A stretch of DNA of 64,000 nt from NCBI RefSeq assembly GCF_002434265.1, contig NZ_DJJS01000001.1, forward strand, positions 62,001 through 126,000, written 5' to 3'. Origin of the DNA: Pseudomonas sp. UBA6562 (GTDB taxonomy: Bacteria > Pseudomonadota > Gammaproteobacteria > Pseudomonadales > Pseudomonadaceae). The position numbers were made by a program, and so were the translations under genes. Below are positions 45,244-54,630 of this stretch, piece by piece. Each line of letters starts with the position of its first letter. The stretch's first letter is position 1. Below the pieces are notes generated by a model. It was not told the DNA's origin. It saw nothing but the letters and a program-made list of their open reading frames with translations, and searched no databases.

Positions 45244-45297
45244 ATGCTCCCTGCCGTCTACCTTCCCGCCACTGCCTTCTGAGCCAAAGGACACCTC

Positions 45298-46659
45298 ATG
45301 CACGAGCAGAACACGCCCGATCCGCTGCAGCGCGGGTTGAAGAACCGCCATATCCAGCTGATCGCCCTGGGCGGGGCGATCGGCACCGGCCTGTTCCTGG
45401 GCATCGCCCAGACCATCCAGCTGGCCGGCCCGTCGGTGCTGCTGGGCTATGCCATCGCCGGCCTGATGGCGTTCCTGATCATGCGCCAGCTGGGCGAGAT
45501 GGTGGTGGAAGAGCCGGTCGCCGGCAGCTTCAGCCATTTCGCGCACCGCTACTGGAGCGAATTCGCAGGCTTCGTTTCGGGCTGGAACTACTGGGTGGTG
45601 TACGTGCTGGTGGGCATGGCCGAGCTGACCGCCGTGGGCATCTACATCAAATACTGGTGGCCGGACTTCCCCACCTGGGCCACGGCGGCGATCTTCTTCG
45701 TGCTGATCAACGCCATCAACCTGACCCAGGTGAAGGTCTACGGCGAGATGGAATTCTGGTTCTCCCTGGTCAAGGTGGCGGCCATCGTCAGCATGATCGG
45801 CTTCGGCGTGTGGTTGCTCGGCACCGGCAACGGCGGCCCTGAAGCCAGCGTCGCCAACCTCTGGCAGCACGGCGGCTTCTTCCCCCATGGCGTGACCGGC
45901 CTGGTCATGGCCCTGGCGGTGATCATGTTCTCCTTCGGCGGCCTGGAACTGGTGGGCATCACCGCCGCCGAGGCCGACAACCCGCGGGTGAGCATCCCCA
46001 AGGCCACCAACCAGGTGGTGTACCGCATCCTGATCTTCTACATCGGCGCCCTGGCGGTGCTGCTGGCGCTCTACCCATGGCAGAAGGTGGTGCAGGGCGG
46101 CAGCCCGTTCGTGATGATCTTCCATGAACTGGACAGCGACCTGGTGGCCACGGTGCTCAACGTGGTGGTGCTGACGGCGGCGCTGTCGGTCTACAACAGC
46201 TGCGTCTACGCCAACAGCCGCATGCTGTTCGGCCTGGCCAGCCAGGGCGACGCCCCGCGGCCGCTGCTCAAGCTCAACAAACGCGGCGTGCCGCTGGTGG
46301 CGCTGGGCATGTCGGCGTTGGCGACCGGCCTGTGCGTGGTGATCAACTACCTCATGCCCGGTGAAGCCTTCGGCCTGCTCATGGCCCTGGCGGTGTCGGC
46401 GTTGGTGATCAACTGGGCGAGCATCAGCATCACCCACCTGAAATTCCGCAAGGCCAAGCTGGCCCAGGGGCAGACGCCGTTCTACCGCAGCCTGGGGCAC
46501 CCGTTCACCAACTACCTGTGTCTGGCCTTCATCGTGGTGATTCTGGTGGTGATGTACCTGACGCCGCCGATCCGCATTTCGGTGCTGCTGATTCCGGCCT
46601 GGATCGCGGTGCTGTGGGTGGCCTTCAAACTGAAGAAACTGCGCCAGGCCAAGGCCTGA
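45298..46659 (+). CDS. aroP: Aromatic amino acid permease, AroP/PheP-like
   Basis: A proton symporter of the amino acid transporter (AAT) family in the inner membrane. The 453 residues hold twelve hydrophobic segments, opening with LKNRHIQLIALGGAIGTGLF. Long stretches recall E. coli PheP/AroP, for example WNYWVVYVLVGMAELTAVGI, VIMFSFGGLELVGITAAEA and LSVYNSCVYANSRMLFGLA. This suggests uptake of phenylalanine, tyrosine or tryptophan. An AAAGGA sequence precedes the ATG. It converges with the exchanger gene with only 23 bases between stop codons. Confidence 0.87.
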   Translation: MHEQNTPDPLQRGLKNRHIQLIALGGAIGTGLFLGIAQTIQLAGPSVLLGYAIAGLMAFLIMRQLGEMVVEEPVAGSFSHFAHRYWSEFAGFVSGWNYWVVYVLVGMAELTAVGIYIKYWWPDFPTWATAAIFFVLINAINLTQVKVYGEMEFWFSLVKVAAIVSMIGFGVWLLGTGNGGPEASVANLWQHGGFFPHGVTGLVMALAVIMFSFGGLELVGITAAEADNPRVSIPKATNQVVYRILIFYIGALAVLLALYPWQKVVQGGSPFVMIFHELDSDLVATVLNVVVLTAALSVYNSCVYANSRMLFGLASQGDAPRPLLKLNKRGVPLVALGMSALATGLCVVINYLMPGEAFGLLMALAVSALVINWASISITHLKFRKAKLAQGQTPFYRSLGHPFTNYLCLAFIVVILVVMYLTPPIRISVLLIPAWIAVLWVAFKLKKLRQAKA

Positions 46660-46682
46660 CGCCGGCGCCCGTGCCAGCCGGC

Positions 46683-47774
46683 TCAGTGCTGGCGGCGCCA
46701 GGCGCGTAGGGTGGTGTAGAGCAGGACCGCGCCCAATACCGGCAATACATAGAAGAACATCAAGTGCTCCAAGCGCCCGGCCAGCGGCATGCCGACGGTG
46801 AACGTCATGACGTGCAGGCCGTAGGCCACGTACAGGCCCAGCAGCACCAGGCCTTCGGCGCGGGTGATGCGGTAACCCGAATAGAATACCGGCAAGCTCA
46901 GCGCCGCCACGCCGAGCATCACCGGCAGGTCGAAGGCCAAGGCGTTGGGCGAGATCGACAGCGGGTCGGGCGTAACCAGTGCCGTCAGCCCCAGTACGCC
47001 CAGCAGGTTGAACAGGTTGCTGCCGATCACCGTGCCCACCGCCACCTCGCGCTCGCCGCGCACCGCGGCGACCAGTGCCGCCGCCAGCTCCGGCAAGGAG
47101 GTGCATACGGCGACCACGGTCAGCCCGATCACCCTTTCCGACAAGCCCAGGTCGGTCGCCAGTTCGATCGCCGCTTCCAGCACCAGATACCCCGCCAGGC
47201 TCAACAGCAGCAGGCCGCCGGCCACTTGCAGCGAAGTCACGCTCCAGAAGCGCGCGCGCCCCACATGCTGGGTGCAGGGCGCGGTGTAGGCGCGGGCGTA
47301 GTGGCGCGATTGGCGCCACAGCACCAGCAGGTAAGCGACCAGACCGAGCAGCAGCAGGCTGCCTTCGAGGCGGCCCAGGTAGCCGTTGGCCGCCAGCAGG
47401 TAGGCCAGGGCGCTGGCGCCGATCATCAATGGCAGGTCGACCCGCACCAGTTGCCGCGAGACCCGCAGTGGGATGATCAGCGCCGTAAGGCCCAGGATCA
47501 CCAGGATGTTGAAGATGTTGCTGCCGATCACGCTGCCCACCGCCACGTCGGGCGCACCTTGGTAGGCCGCTTGCAGGCTGACCGTCAATTGCGGAGCGGT
47601 ACTGCCGAAGGCCACCAGGCTCAGGCCGATGATGAGTGGGCGCACATGCAGGCGGGTGGCCAGGCGTAGGGCGGCGCGCACCAGCAGTTCGGCGCCCAGC
47701 ACCAGCAGGACCAGGCCTGCGCACAGTTGCAGCAGGCTGAACGGGGGGAGGGTAGCGAGCAGGGAAATGGTCAA
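46683..47774 (-). CDS. CaxA-type calcium/sodium antiporter with altered first ion-binding repeat
   Basis: A membrane antiporter of the CaCA superfamily, YrbG-like, 363 residues with two repeated halves of five helices. The alpha-2 repeat has the standard TSLPELAAALVAA with Glu229. The alpha-1 repeat reads VAFGSTAPQLTVSL, with Gln62 where the family has an ion-binding Glu (codon CAA at 47589-47591). Each half also has GSVIGSNIFNILVILGLTAL or GTVIGSNLFNLLGVLGLTAL. Loss of one acidic ligand may change ion choice, so the calcium function is doubtful. The gene is convergent with the aroP-like gene. Confidence 0.84.
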   Translation of the reverse strand: MTISLLATLPPFSLLQLCAGLVLLVLGAELLVRAALRLATRLHVRPLIIGLSLVAFGSTAPQLTVSLQAAYQGAPDVAVGSVIGSNIFNILVILGLTALIIPLRVSRQLVRVDLPLMIGASALAYLLAANGYLGRLEGSLLLLGLVAYLLVLWRQSRHYARAYTAPCTQHVGRARFWSVTSLQVAGGLLLLSLAGYLVLEAAIELATDLGLSERVIGLTVVAVCTSLPELAAALVAAVRGEREVAVGTVIGSNLFNLLGVLGLTALVTPDPLSISPNALAFDLPVMLGVAALSLPVFYSGYRITRAEGLVLLGLYVAYGLHVMTFTVGMPLAGRLEHLMFFYVLPVLGAVLLYTTLRAWRRQH

Positions 47775-47785
47775 GGCTCCACGGG

Positions 47786-48157
47786 TTAACGGCCCAACCC
47801 TTGTACCCGCACGCGTGCTGTTCCGCTACGCAGCATGCCGATTTTTTCCGCCGCGCCGCGCGACAGGTCGATCAGCCGGCCACGGCGGTGCGGGCCGCGG
47901 TCGTTGATGCGCACCACCACGCTGCGCTGGTTGGCCAGGTTGGTCACGCGCATGCGGCTGCCGAACGGCAACTCGCGGTGGGCGGCGGTGAGGGCGTACT
48001 GGTTGAAGGGTTCGCCGCTGGCGGTGCGCTTGCCTTGATGGCGCGCGCCGTAATAGGACGCCATACCGGTGTCGTTGTAACTACGGGGATCGACGTTGTG
48101 GCTGGCGCAGCCGCCTAACAGGACGATGAGCGGCAGAAGAAGTCGTGGGGTGTGCAT
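47786..48157 (-). CDS. RlpA-like septal ring lipoprotein (short form)
   Basis: A double-psi beta-barrel lipoprotein of 123 residues from the ATG at 48157. The lipobox is LLGGCASHN (lipidated Cys near residue 15). The RlpA domain follows with GMASYYGARHQGKRTASGEP, TAAHRELPFGSRMRVTNLAN and VVRINDRGPHRRGRLIDLS, including the conserved Asp of NDRGP used by RlpA lytic transglycosylases on naked glycan. There is no SPOR domain, so it is shorter than full RlpA. It lies 97 bases after gatB on the same strand. Confidence 0.88.
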   Translation of the reverse strand: MHTPRLLLPLIVLLGGCASHNVDPRSYNDTGMASYYGARHQGKRTASGEPFNQYALTAAHRELPFGSRMRVTNLANQRSVVVRINDRGPHRRGRLIDLSRGAAEKIGMLRSGTARVRVQGLGR

Positions 48158-48254
48158 CGGAGAGGGGCTCCTTGGCGGACGTAGGTGACGCGCTGCGCGC
48201 CTGCCCAAGGCAAGCACGCAGCGGTCGCCCGCGTGGGCGGCGGGGCAGCAGCGA

Positions 48255-49700
48255 TCAGCCTTCGAGCTTGGCCTTGAGCAACTGGTTGACCTGGGCCGGG
48301 TTGGCCTTGCCTTTGGACGCCTTCATCGCCTGGCCGACGAAGAAGCCGAACATCTTGCCGCGCTTGGCCTCGTCGGCGGCGCGGTACTGTTCGACCTGTT
48401 CGGCGTTGGCCGCCAGCATGTCGTCGAGCATGCTTTCGATGGCGCCGCTGTCGGTGACCTGCTTGAGGCCCTTGCTGTCGATGATGGCATCGGCGTCGCC
48501 TTCACCGGCAGCCATGGCCTCGAACACGGTCTTGGCGATCTTGCCGCTGATGGTGTTGTCGCGAATGCGCAGCAGCATGCCGCCGAGCTGATCGGCGCTG
48601 ACCGGCGATTCGTCGATGTCCAGGCCCAGCTTGTTGAGCAGGCTGCCCAATTCGACCATCACCCAGTTGGCCGCGAGCTTGGCGTCGCCGCCGACCTTGG
48701 CCACCTGTTCGAAGTAGTCGGCCTGCTCGCGGCTGGCCGCCAGCACGTTGGCATCGTAGGCCGACAGGCCGTACTGGGCCTGGAAGCGCTCGACCTTCTG
48801 CGTCGGCAGTTCGGGCAGGGACGCGCGGATGCTGTCGAGCAGCGCCGGCTCGATGACCACCGGCAGCAGGTCGGGGTCGGGGAAGTAACGGTAGTCGTTG
48901 GCTTCCTCCTTGCTGCGCATGGAGCGGGTCTCGTCCTTGTTCGGGTCGTACAGGCGGGTTTCCTGGATGACCTTGCCGCCGTCTTCGATCAGCTCGATCT
49001 GGCGCTGGATTTCGCTGTTGATGGCGCGCTCGATGAAGCGGAACGAGTTGACGTTCTTGATCTCGCAGCGGGTGCCGAACTCGGTCTGGCCTTTGGGGCG
49101 GATCGACACGTTGCAGTCGCAGCGCAGCGAGCCTTCGGCCATGTTGCCGTCGCAGATGCCCAGGTAGCGCACCAGGGCGTGGATGGCCTTGACGTAGGCC
49201 ACGGCTTCCTTGGCGCTGCGCATGTCCGGTTCGGAGACGATCTCCAGCAGCGGCGTGCCGGCGCGGTTGAGGTCGATGCCGCTGGCGCCGTTGAAGTCTT
49301 CATGCAGGCTCTTGCCAGCATCTTCCTCCAGGTGCGCGCGGGTCACGCCGATGCGCTTGACGGTGCCGTCTTCGAGGGCGATGTCCAGGTGGCCCTTGCC
49401 GACGATGGGCAGGTCCATCTGGCTGATCTGGTAGCCCTTGGGCAGGTCGGGGTAGAAGTAGTTCTTGCGCGCGAACACGTTGCGCGGCCCGATCTCGGCG
49501 TCGATCGCCAGGCCGAACATGCACGCCATGCGCACGGCTTCTTCATTGAGCACCGGCAGCACGCCCGGCATGCCCAGATCGACCAGGCTGGCCTGGGTGT
49601 TAGGCTCGGAGCCGAAGGTGGTGGCGCTGCCGGAGAAAATCTTCGACTGGGTCGCGAGCTGGGTATGAATCTCCAGCCCGATCACAACTTCCCATTGCAT
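48255..49700 (-). CDS. gatB: Asp/Glu-tRNA amidotransferase subunit B
   Basis: The kinase-like subunit of GatCAB, which converts Asp-tRNA-Asn (and Glu-tRNA-Gln where needed) to the amide form. The 481 residues begin MQWEVVIGLEIHTQLATQSK, the standard GatB start at 49700; the frame continues open further upstream but that is antisense noise over gatA. RNRAGTPLLEIV-type residues appear as IDLNRAGTPLLEIVSEPDMR. The C-terminal YqeY-like tail domain closes the protein. It lies 11 bases after gatA. Confidence 0.97.
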   Translation of the reverse strand: MQWEVVIGLEIHTQLATQSKIFSGSATTFGSEPNTQASLVDLGMPGVLPVLNEEAVRMACMFGLAIDAEIGPRNVFARKNYFYPDLPKGYQISQMDLPIVGKGHLDIALEDGTVKRIGVTRAHLEEDAGKSLHEDFNGASGIDLNRAGTPLLEIVSEPDMRSAKEAVAYVKAIHALVRYLGICDGNMAEGSLRCDCNVSIRPKGQTEFGTRCEIKNVNSFRFIERAINSEIQRQIELIEDGGKVIQETRLYDPNKDETRSMRSKEEANDYRYFPDPDLLPVVIEPALLDSIRASLPELPTQKVERFQAQYGLSAYDANVLAASREQADYFEQVAKVGGDAKLAANWVMVELGSLLNKLGLDIDESPVSADQLGGMLLRIRDNTISGKIAKTVFEAMAAGEGDADAIIDSKGLKQVTDSGAIESMLDDMLAANAEQVEQYRAADEAKRGKMFGFFVGQAMKASKGKANPAQVNQLLKAKLEG

Positions 49701-49711
49701 GTATGAATTCC

Positions 49712-51163
49712 TCAGAAGCCGTTGGGGGCACGGGTGTGCCAGTCGGTGACCTGCTGGTAGCGATGCGCGACGTTGAGCAGGCGGCCTTCCTGGAAGTACG
49801 GGGCCAGCAACTGCACGCCGACCGGCAGGCCGTCGACGAAACCGGCGGGCATGGACAGGCCCGGCAGACCGGCCAGGTTGGCCGTGATGGTGTAGACGTC
49901 TTCCAGGTACGCGGCGATCGGATCGTTGCCCTTGGCGCCGAGTTTCCAGGCCAGGTTCGGCGTGGTCGGGCCGAGGATCAGGTCGACGCCTTCGAAGGCG
50001 GCCATGAAGTCGTTCTTGATCAGGCGGCGGATCTTCTGCGCCTTGAGGTAGTAGGCGTCGTAGTAGCCGGCCGACAGCGCGTAGGCGCCGACCATGATGC
50101 GCCGCTGCACTTCGGGGCCGAAGCCCTCGCCGCGCGAGCGCTTGTACAGGTCGGTCAGGTCCTTGGGGTTGTCGCAGCGGTGGCCGAAGCGCACGCCGTC
50201 GAAACGCGACAGGTTCGAGGAGGCCTCGGCCGGGGCGATGACGTAGTACGCGGCGATGGCGTGCTGCACGTTCGGAAGGCTGATGTCCTTGACGACTGCG
50301 CCGAGCTTCTTCAACTCGTCGACGGTGGCCTGCACCTGCTCGGCGATGCGCGGGTCGAGGCCGGCGCCGAAGTATTCCTTCGGCAGGCCGATGCGCAGGC
50401 CTTCGAGCGGGTGGTTCAGGCTGGCGCTGTAGTCGGGCACCGGCTCGTCGATGGAGGTGGAGTCCTTGGCGTCGAAGCCGGCCATGCCTTGCAGCAGCAG
50501 GGCGCAGTCTTCGGCGGTGCGCGCCATCGGGCCGCCCTGGTCGAGGCTGGAGGCATAGGCGATCATGCCCCAGCGCGAGACGCGGCCGTAGGTGGGCTTG
50601 AGGCCGGTCAGGCTGGTCAGCGCGGCGGGCTGGCGGATCGAGCCGCCGGTGTCGGTGCCGGTGGCGACCGGAACCAGGCGCGCGGCGACCGCGGCGGCCG
50701 AACCGCCCGAGGAGCCGCCGGGCACGTGTTCGAGGTTCCACGGGTTCTTCACGGCGCCGTAGTGGCTCGACTCGTTGGCCGAGCCCATGGCGAACTCGTC
50801 CATGTTGGTCTTGCCCAGGGTGACCATGCCGGCCTCGGCCAGTTTGGCGACCACGGTGGCGTCGTAGGGCGCGGTGAAGTTGTCGAGCATCTTCGAGGCG
50901 CAGCTGGTGCGCACGCCCTGGGTGCAGAACAGGTCTTTGTGGGCGATCGGTGCACCCAGCAGCGCGCCGTTTTCACCGGCGGCGCGGCGCGCATCGGCGG
51001 CACGCGCCTGTTGCAAGGCCAGCTCGTCGGTGACGGTGATGAAGCTGTTGAGCTGCGGGTCGAGCGACCGGATGCGCTGCAGCAGCGCTGCGGTCAGCTC
51101 TTCGGAGGAAAACGACTTGTCGGCGAGTCCGCGGGCGATCTCGGCCAGGGTCAAATGGTGCAT
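49712..51163 (-). CDS. gatA: Asp/Glu-tRNA amidotransferase subunit A
   Basis: The amidase subunit of GatCAB that releases ammonia from glutamine. The 483 residues carry the amidase signature: catalytic Lys in GAPIAHKDLFCTQG, the Ser-rich loop PGGSSGGSAAAVAARLVPVA and the nucleophile region GTDTGGSIRQPAALTSLTGL. The gene lies between gatC (15 bases upstream) and gatB. Pseudomonads are known to use this route for Asn-tRNA, so the operon should be essential. Confidence 0.97.
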   Translation of the reverse strand: MHHLTLAEIARGLADKSFSSEELTAALLQRIRSLDPQLNSFITVTDELALQQARAADARRAAGENGALLGAPIAHKDLFCTQGVRTSCASKMLDNFTAPYDATVVAKLAEAGMVTLGKTNMDEFAMGSANESSHYGAVKNPWNLEHVPGGSSGGSAAAVAARLVPVATGTDTGGSIRQPAALTSLTGLKPTYGRVSRWGMIAYASSLDQGGPMARTAEDCALLLQGMAGFDAKDSTSIDEPVPDYSASLNHPLEGLRIGLPKEYFGAGLDPRIAEQVQATVDELKKLGAVVKDISLPNVQHAIAAYYVIAPAEASSNLSRFDGVRFGHRCDNPKDLTDLYKRSRGEGFGPEVQRRIMVGAYALSAGYYDAYYLKAQKIRRLIKNDFMAAFEGVDLILGPTTPNLAWKLGAKGNDPIAAYLEDVYTITANLAGLPGLSMPAGFVDGLPVGVQLLAPYFQEGRLLNVAHRYQQVTDWHTRAPNGF

Positions 51164-51178
51164 GGCAGGCTCTATCCC

Positions 51179-51466
51179 TTACTCGATGACTTTCGGAACC
51201 AGGTACAGACCGTTTTCGGTCGCCGGCGCGACGGCCTGGTAACGGTCGCGCTGGTTGTGTTCGGTGACCTGGTCGGCGCGCAGGCGCTGGCTGGCCTCCA
51301 GGGGGTGGGCGAGGGGCTCGATACCGTCGGTGTCGACCGACTGCATCTGGTCGACGAGCCCGAGGATGCTGTTCAAGGCGTCGGTGGTGCGTGGCAGTTC
51401 GGCTTCATCGAGGCCCAGGCGGGCCAGGTGAGCGATCTTTTCCACGTCGCAGCGTTCAAGCGCCAT
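51179..51466 (-). CDS. gatC: Asp/Glu-tRNA amidotransferase subunit C
   Basis: The small belt subunit that holds GatA and GatB together. The 95 residues start MALERCDVEKIAHLARLGLD and show the family pattern LNSILGLVDQMQSVDTDGIE-P-LAHPLE. The ATG at 51466 was chosen over longer in-frame starts for its family-like N-terminus. It heads the gatCAB operon and is divergent from mreB across 205 bases. Confidence 0.96.
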   Translation of the reverse strand: MALERCDVEKIAHLARLGLDEAELPRTTDALNSILGLVDQMQSVDTDGIEPLAHPLEASQRLRADQVTEHNQRDRYQAVAPATENGLYLVPKVIE

Positions 51467-51576
51467 GGGGTTCTCCAGGACTAGGAAACAAAAAGGAACA
51501 ATTGCCCGACAGGGAACATGGCGGGCTTTTGATGGTCGAAGGGCCGCGATCTTCTGCTGGCGTGCTCGGAAAAACT

Positions 51577-51595
51577 GCCAATTTAACATATTGGC
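51577..51595. promoter_or_regulatory. Palindrome in the gatC-mreB divergent region
   Basis: GCCAAT (51577-51582) and ATTGGC (51590-51595) form a perfect 6-base inverted repeat around TTAACAT. It lies between the two divergent genes, just upstream of the mreB promoter candidate, and could bind a regulator of either. Confidence 0.35.
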
Positions 51596-51598
51596 TCC

Positions 51599-51627
51599 TT
51601 GCCCAAAATCCCCGCCATTGTTAGAGT
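51599..51627 (+). promoter_or_regulatory. Candidate mreB promoter
   Basis: TTGCCC (51599-51604) and TAGAGT (51622-51627) are spaced by 17 bases, a reasonable sigma70 promoter. The message would begin near 51634, 38 bases before the mreB ATG, and could continue through mreC and mreD. Confidence 0.5.
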
Positions 51628-51671
51628 TTGCCGCTCTTTTTTACCCACGCTTTCCCCAGGGTCCCTTTCCC

Positions 51672-52709
<1,038 letters not shown>

Positions 52710-52751
52710 CCCGCGTAGGCGCAAGCGTGCCGAAGCCTCTCTCCGCGCTTT

Positions 52752-52778
52752 ACAGGTAGCACCCACAGTGCTACCTGT
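52752..52778 (+). terminator. Perfect hairpin between mreB and mreC
   Basis: ACAGGTAGCAC (52752-52762) pairs perfectly with GTGCTACCTGT (52768-52778), an 11-base-pair stem around CCACA. No T tract follows. It is 43 bases after the mreB stop and 107 bases before mreC. A role as partial terminator or mRNA-end protector, keeping MreB in excess over MreC and MreD, is inference. Confidence 0.55.
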
Positions 52779-52885
52779 GTGCGTCGTCTGACGCCGCTCG
52801 ACGCGTCGTTTCCGTCAACCTGCAACCAGGCTGGTGCGTTGTCCCATGTCCAATGACCTCCTGAGTCGTCCACGAGGAACGGCCC

Positions 52886-53989
52886 ATTAAACCGCTTTTC
52901 TCCAAAGGCCCCTCGCTGGGCATCCACCTCCTGGTGCTGGTCGTGCTGTCGGTCGCGCTGATGGTGGTCGACGCGCGTTTCACCGTGCTCAAGCCGGTGC
53001 GCAGCCAGATGGGCCTGGTGTTGATGGAGTCGTACTGGGTCACCGACCTGCCGCAGCGCATTTGGCAGGGCGTGGCCGGGCAGTTCGGCAGCCGTACCGA
53101 ACTGATCGCGGAAAACGAGAAGCTCAAGACCGAAGCCTTGCTGCTCCAGGGGCGGCTGCAGAAGCTCGCGGCCTTGACCGAGCAGAACGTGCGCCTGCGC
53201 GAGCTGCTCAACTCCTCGGCGCTGGTCAACGAGAAGGTCGAAGTGGCCGAGCTGATCGGTGTGGACCCCAACCCCTTCACCCACCGCATCCTGATCAACA
53301 AGGGCGAGCGCGACGGCGTGTTCCTCGGCCAGCCGGTGCTCGACGCCCGCGGCCTGATGGGCCAGGTGGTCGAGCTGATGCCCTACACCGCGCGGGTGCT
53401 GCTGCTGACCGATTCCACCCACAGCATCCCGGTGCAGATCAACCGCAACGGCCTGCGCGCCATCGCCAGCGGCACCGGCAACCCGGAGCGCCTGGAGTTG
53501 CGCCATGTCGCCGACACCGCCGACGTCAAGGAAGGCGACCTGCTGGTCAGTTCCGGCATGGGCGAGCGCTTCCCGGCCGGTTACCCGGTGGCCACGGTCA
53601 ACGAAGTGATCCACGATTCCGGCCAACCGTTCGCCATCGTCCGTGCCATTCCCACCGCCTCGCTGAACCGCAGCCGCTACATGCTGCTCGTGTTCAGCGA
53701 CAGCCGCACCCCGGAGCAGCGCGCTACCGAAGCGGCCATGGCCCAGGAAGAGGCCGACCGCAAGGGCGCCGCTGGCGGGCAGTCTGCCCCCGCGACGGGG
53801 CAGGGCGCCGCCGCGCCGAATACTTCGGCCAGCCCCGCCCAGGGCCAAGGAGCGCAAAGTGGCGCCCCGGCGACCGGCACTTCGCCCGCTACCGTGCCTG
53901 CGGCGACACCGTCCACCGCCACGCCTGCCAATGGCACCGCGACGCCTGCGCAATCGCCCGCGTCCGCAGCACAACCCCGGAGGCAATGA
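52886..53989 (+). CDS. mreC: Rod shape-determining protein MreC, apparent ATT start
   Basis: A bitopic inner-membrane protein that connects MreB/MreD to penicillin-binding proteins. The frame from 52886 encodes IKPLFSKGPSLGIHLLVLVV after an ATT codon, giving 367 residues. GAGGAA at 52874-52879 sits 6 bases before the ATT, and no ATG, GTG or TTG is available between the upstream stop (52862) and a GTG at 52934 that would cut into the membrane helix. A coiled coil lies near residues 60-105 (ELIAENEKLKTEALLLQGRL). The beta domains follow, and an 80-residue tail rich in Ala, Thr, Pro and Gln ends the protein. Confidence 0.88.
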   Translation: MKPLFSKGPSLGIHLLVLVVLSVALMVVDARFTVLKPVRSQMGLVLMESYWVTDLPQRIWQGVAGQFGSRTELIAENEKLKTEALLLQGRLQKLAALTEQNVRLRELLNSSALVNEKVEVAELIGVDPNPFTHRILINKGERDGVFLGQPVLDARGLMGQVVELMPYTARVLLLTDSTHSIPVQINRNGLRAIASGTGNPERLELRHVADTADVKEGDLLVSSGMGERFPAGYPVATVNEVIHDSGQPFAIVRAIPTASLNRSRYMLLVFSDSRTPEQRATEAAMAQEEADRKGAAGGQSAPATGQGAAAPNTSASPAQGQGAQSGAPATGTSPATVPAATPSTATPANGTATPAQSPASAAQPRRQ

Positions 53990-54477
53990 TGGCTCGTCCG
54001 CGTAGCAACTACGGCTGGGTAATCTGGCTGACTTTCGCCGTCGGCCTGCTGCTCAGCGTGTCGCCGATGCCCAATTTCCTCGAAGTGTTCCGCCCTATGT
54101 GGCTGGCGATGCTGGTGTCGTTCTGGGCCCTGGCCTTGCCCAACCGGGTCGGCATGACCACCGCCTTCTTTCTGGGCTTGGCCGAGGACGTGCTGTACGG
54201 CACGCTGCTGGGCCAGAACGCACTGGTGCTTACGCTCATCACCTTCCTGGTATTGAGCCTGCAACAGCGCATGCGCAATTTTCCCATGTGGCAACAGAGC
54301 CTGGTGATCCTGGTGATCTTCGGCATCGCCCAGTTGGTCCAACTGTGGCTCAGCGCCTTGACCGGCAACCGCTTGCCGACCCTGGCGCTGGTCTGGTCGG
54401 CGTTCATCAGTGCGGTGCTCTGGCCGTGGCTGAGCTTCGCCCTGCGCGACGTGCGCCGCAGGTTGCGCATCAACTAG
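53989..54477 (+). CDS. mreD: Rod shape-determining protein MreD
   Basis: A polytopic inner-membrane protein of the elongasome. The 162 residues from the ATG at 53989 show five hydrophobic segments, starting NYGWVIWLTFAVGLLLSVSP and including FLGLAEDVLYGTLLGQNALV, the conserved MreD centre. A tandem ATGATG is present; GGAGG at 53979-53983 fits the second ATG better. The ATG touches the mreC stop (TGA at 53987-53989), so the two are coupled. Confidence 0.93.
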   Translation: MARPRSNYGWVIWLTFAVGLLLSVSPMPNFLEVFRPMWLAMLVSFWALALPNRVGMTTAFFLGLAEDVLYGTLLGQNALVLTLITFLVLSLQQRMRNFPMWQQSLVILVIFGIAQLVQLWLSALTGNRLPTLALVWSAFISAVLWPWLSFALRDVRRRLRIN

Positions 54478-54630
54478 CCCGAGCGTGCCGCCAGGACTGG
54501 CGGCACGCTGGCCTGGCGCGTGAACGGCGCGCCCAGGCCTACCCAGAAGCAGGCTTTACCCCGGCAACGATCCTGCCGCGGATTCCGTCGCAAGGCCCAG
54601 CGGCCCGGCGCGACCTTCAAGGAGATGACC

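Noticed and set aside
44239..47724. A minus-strand open frame of about 1,160 codons across the AEC and aroP-like genes
   Set aside because: It is a chance antisense frame in GC-rich DNA opposite clear membrane transporter genes; its codon pattern is the reverse of those genes and it has no recognisable domain.
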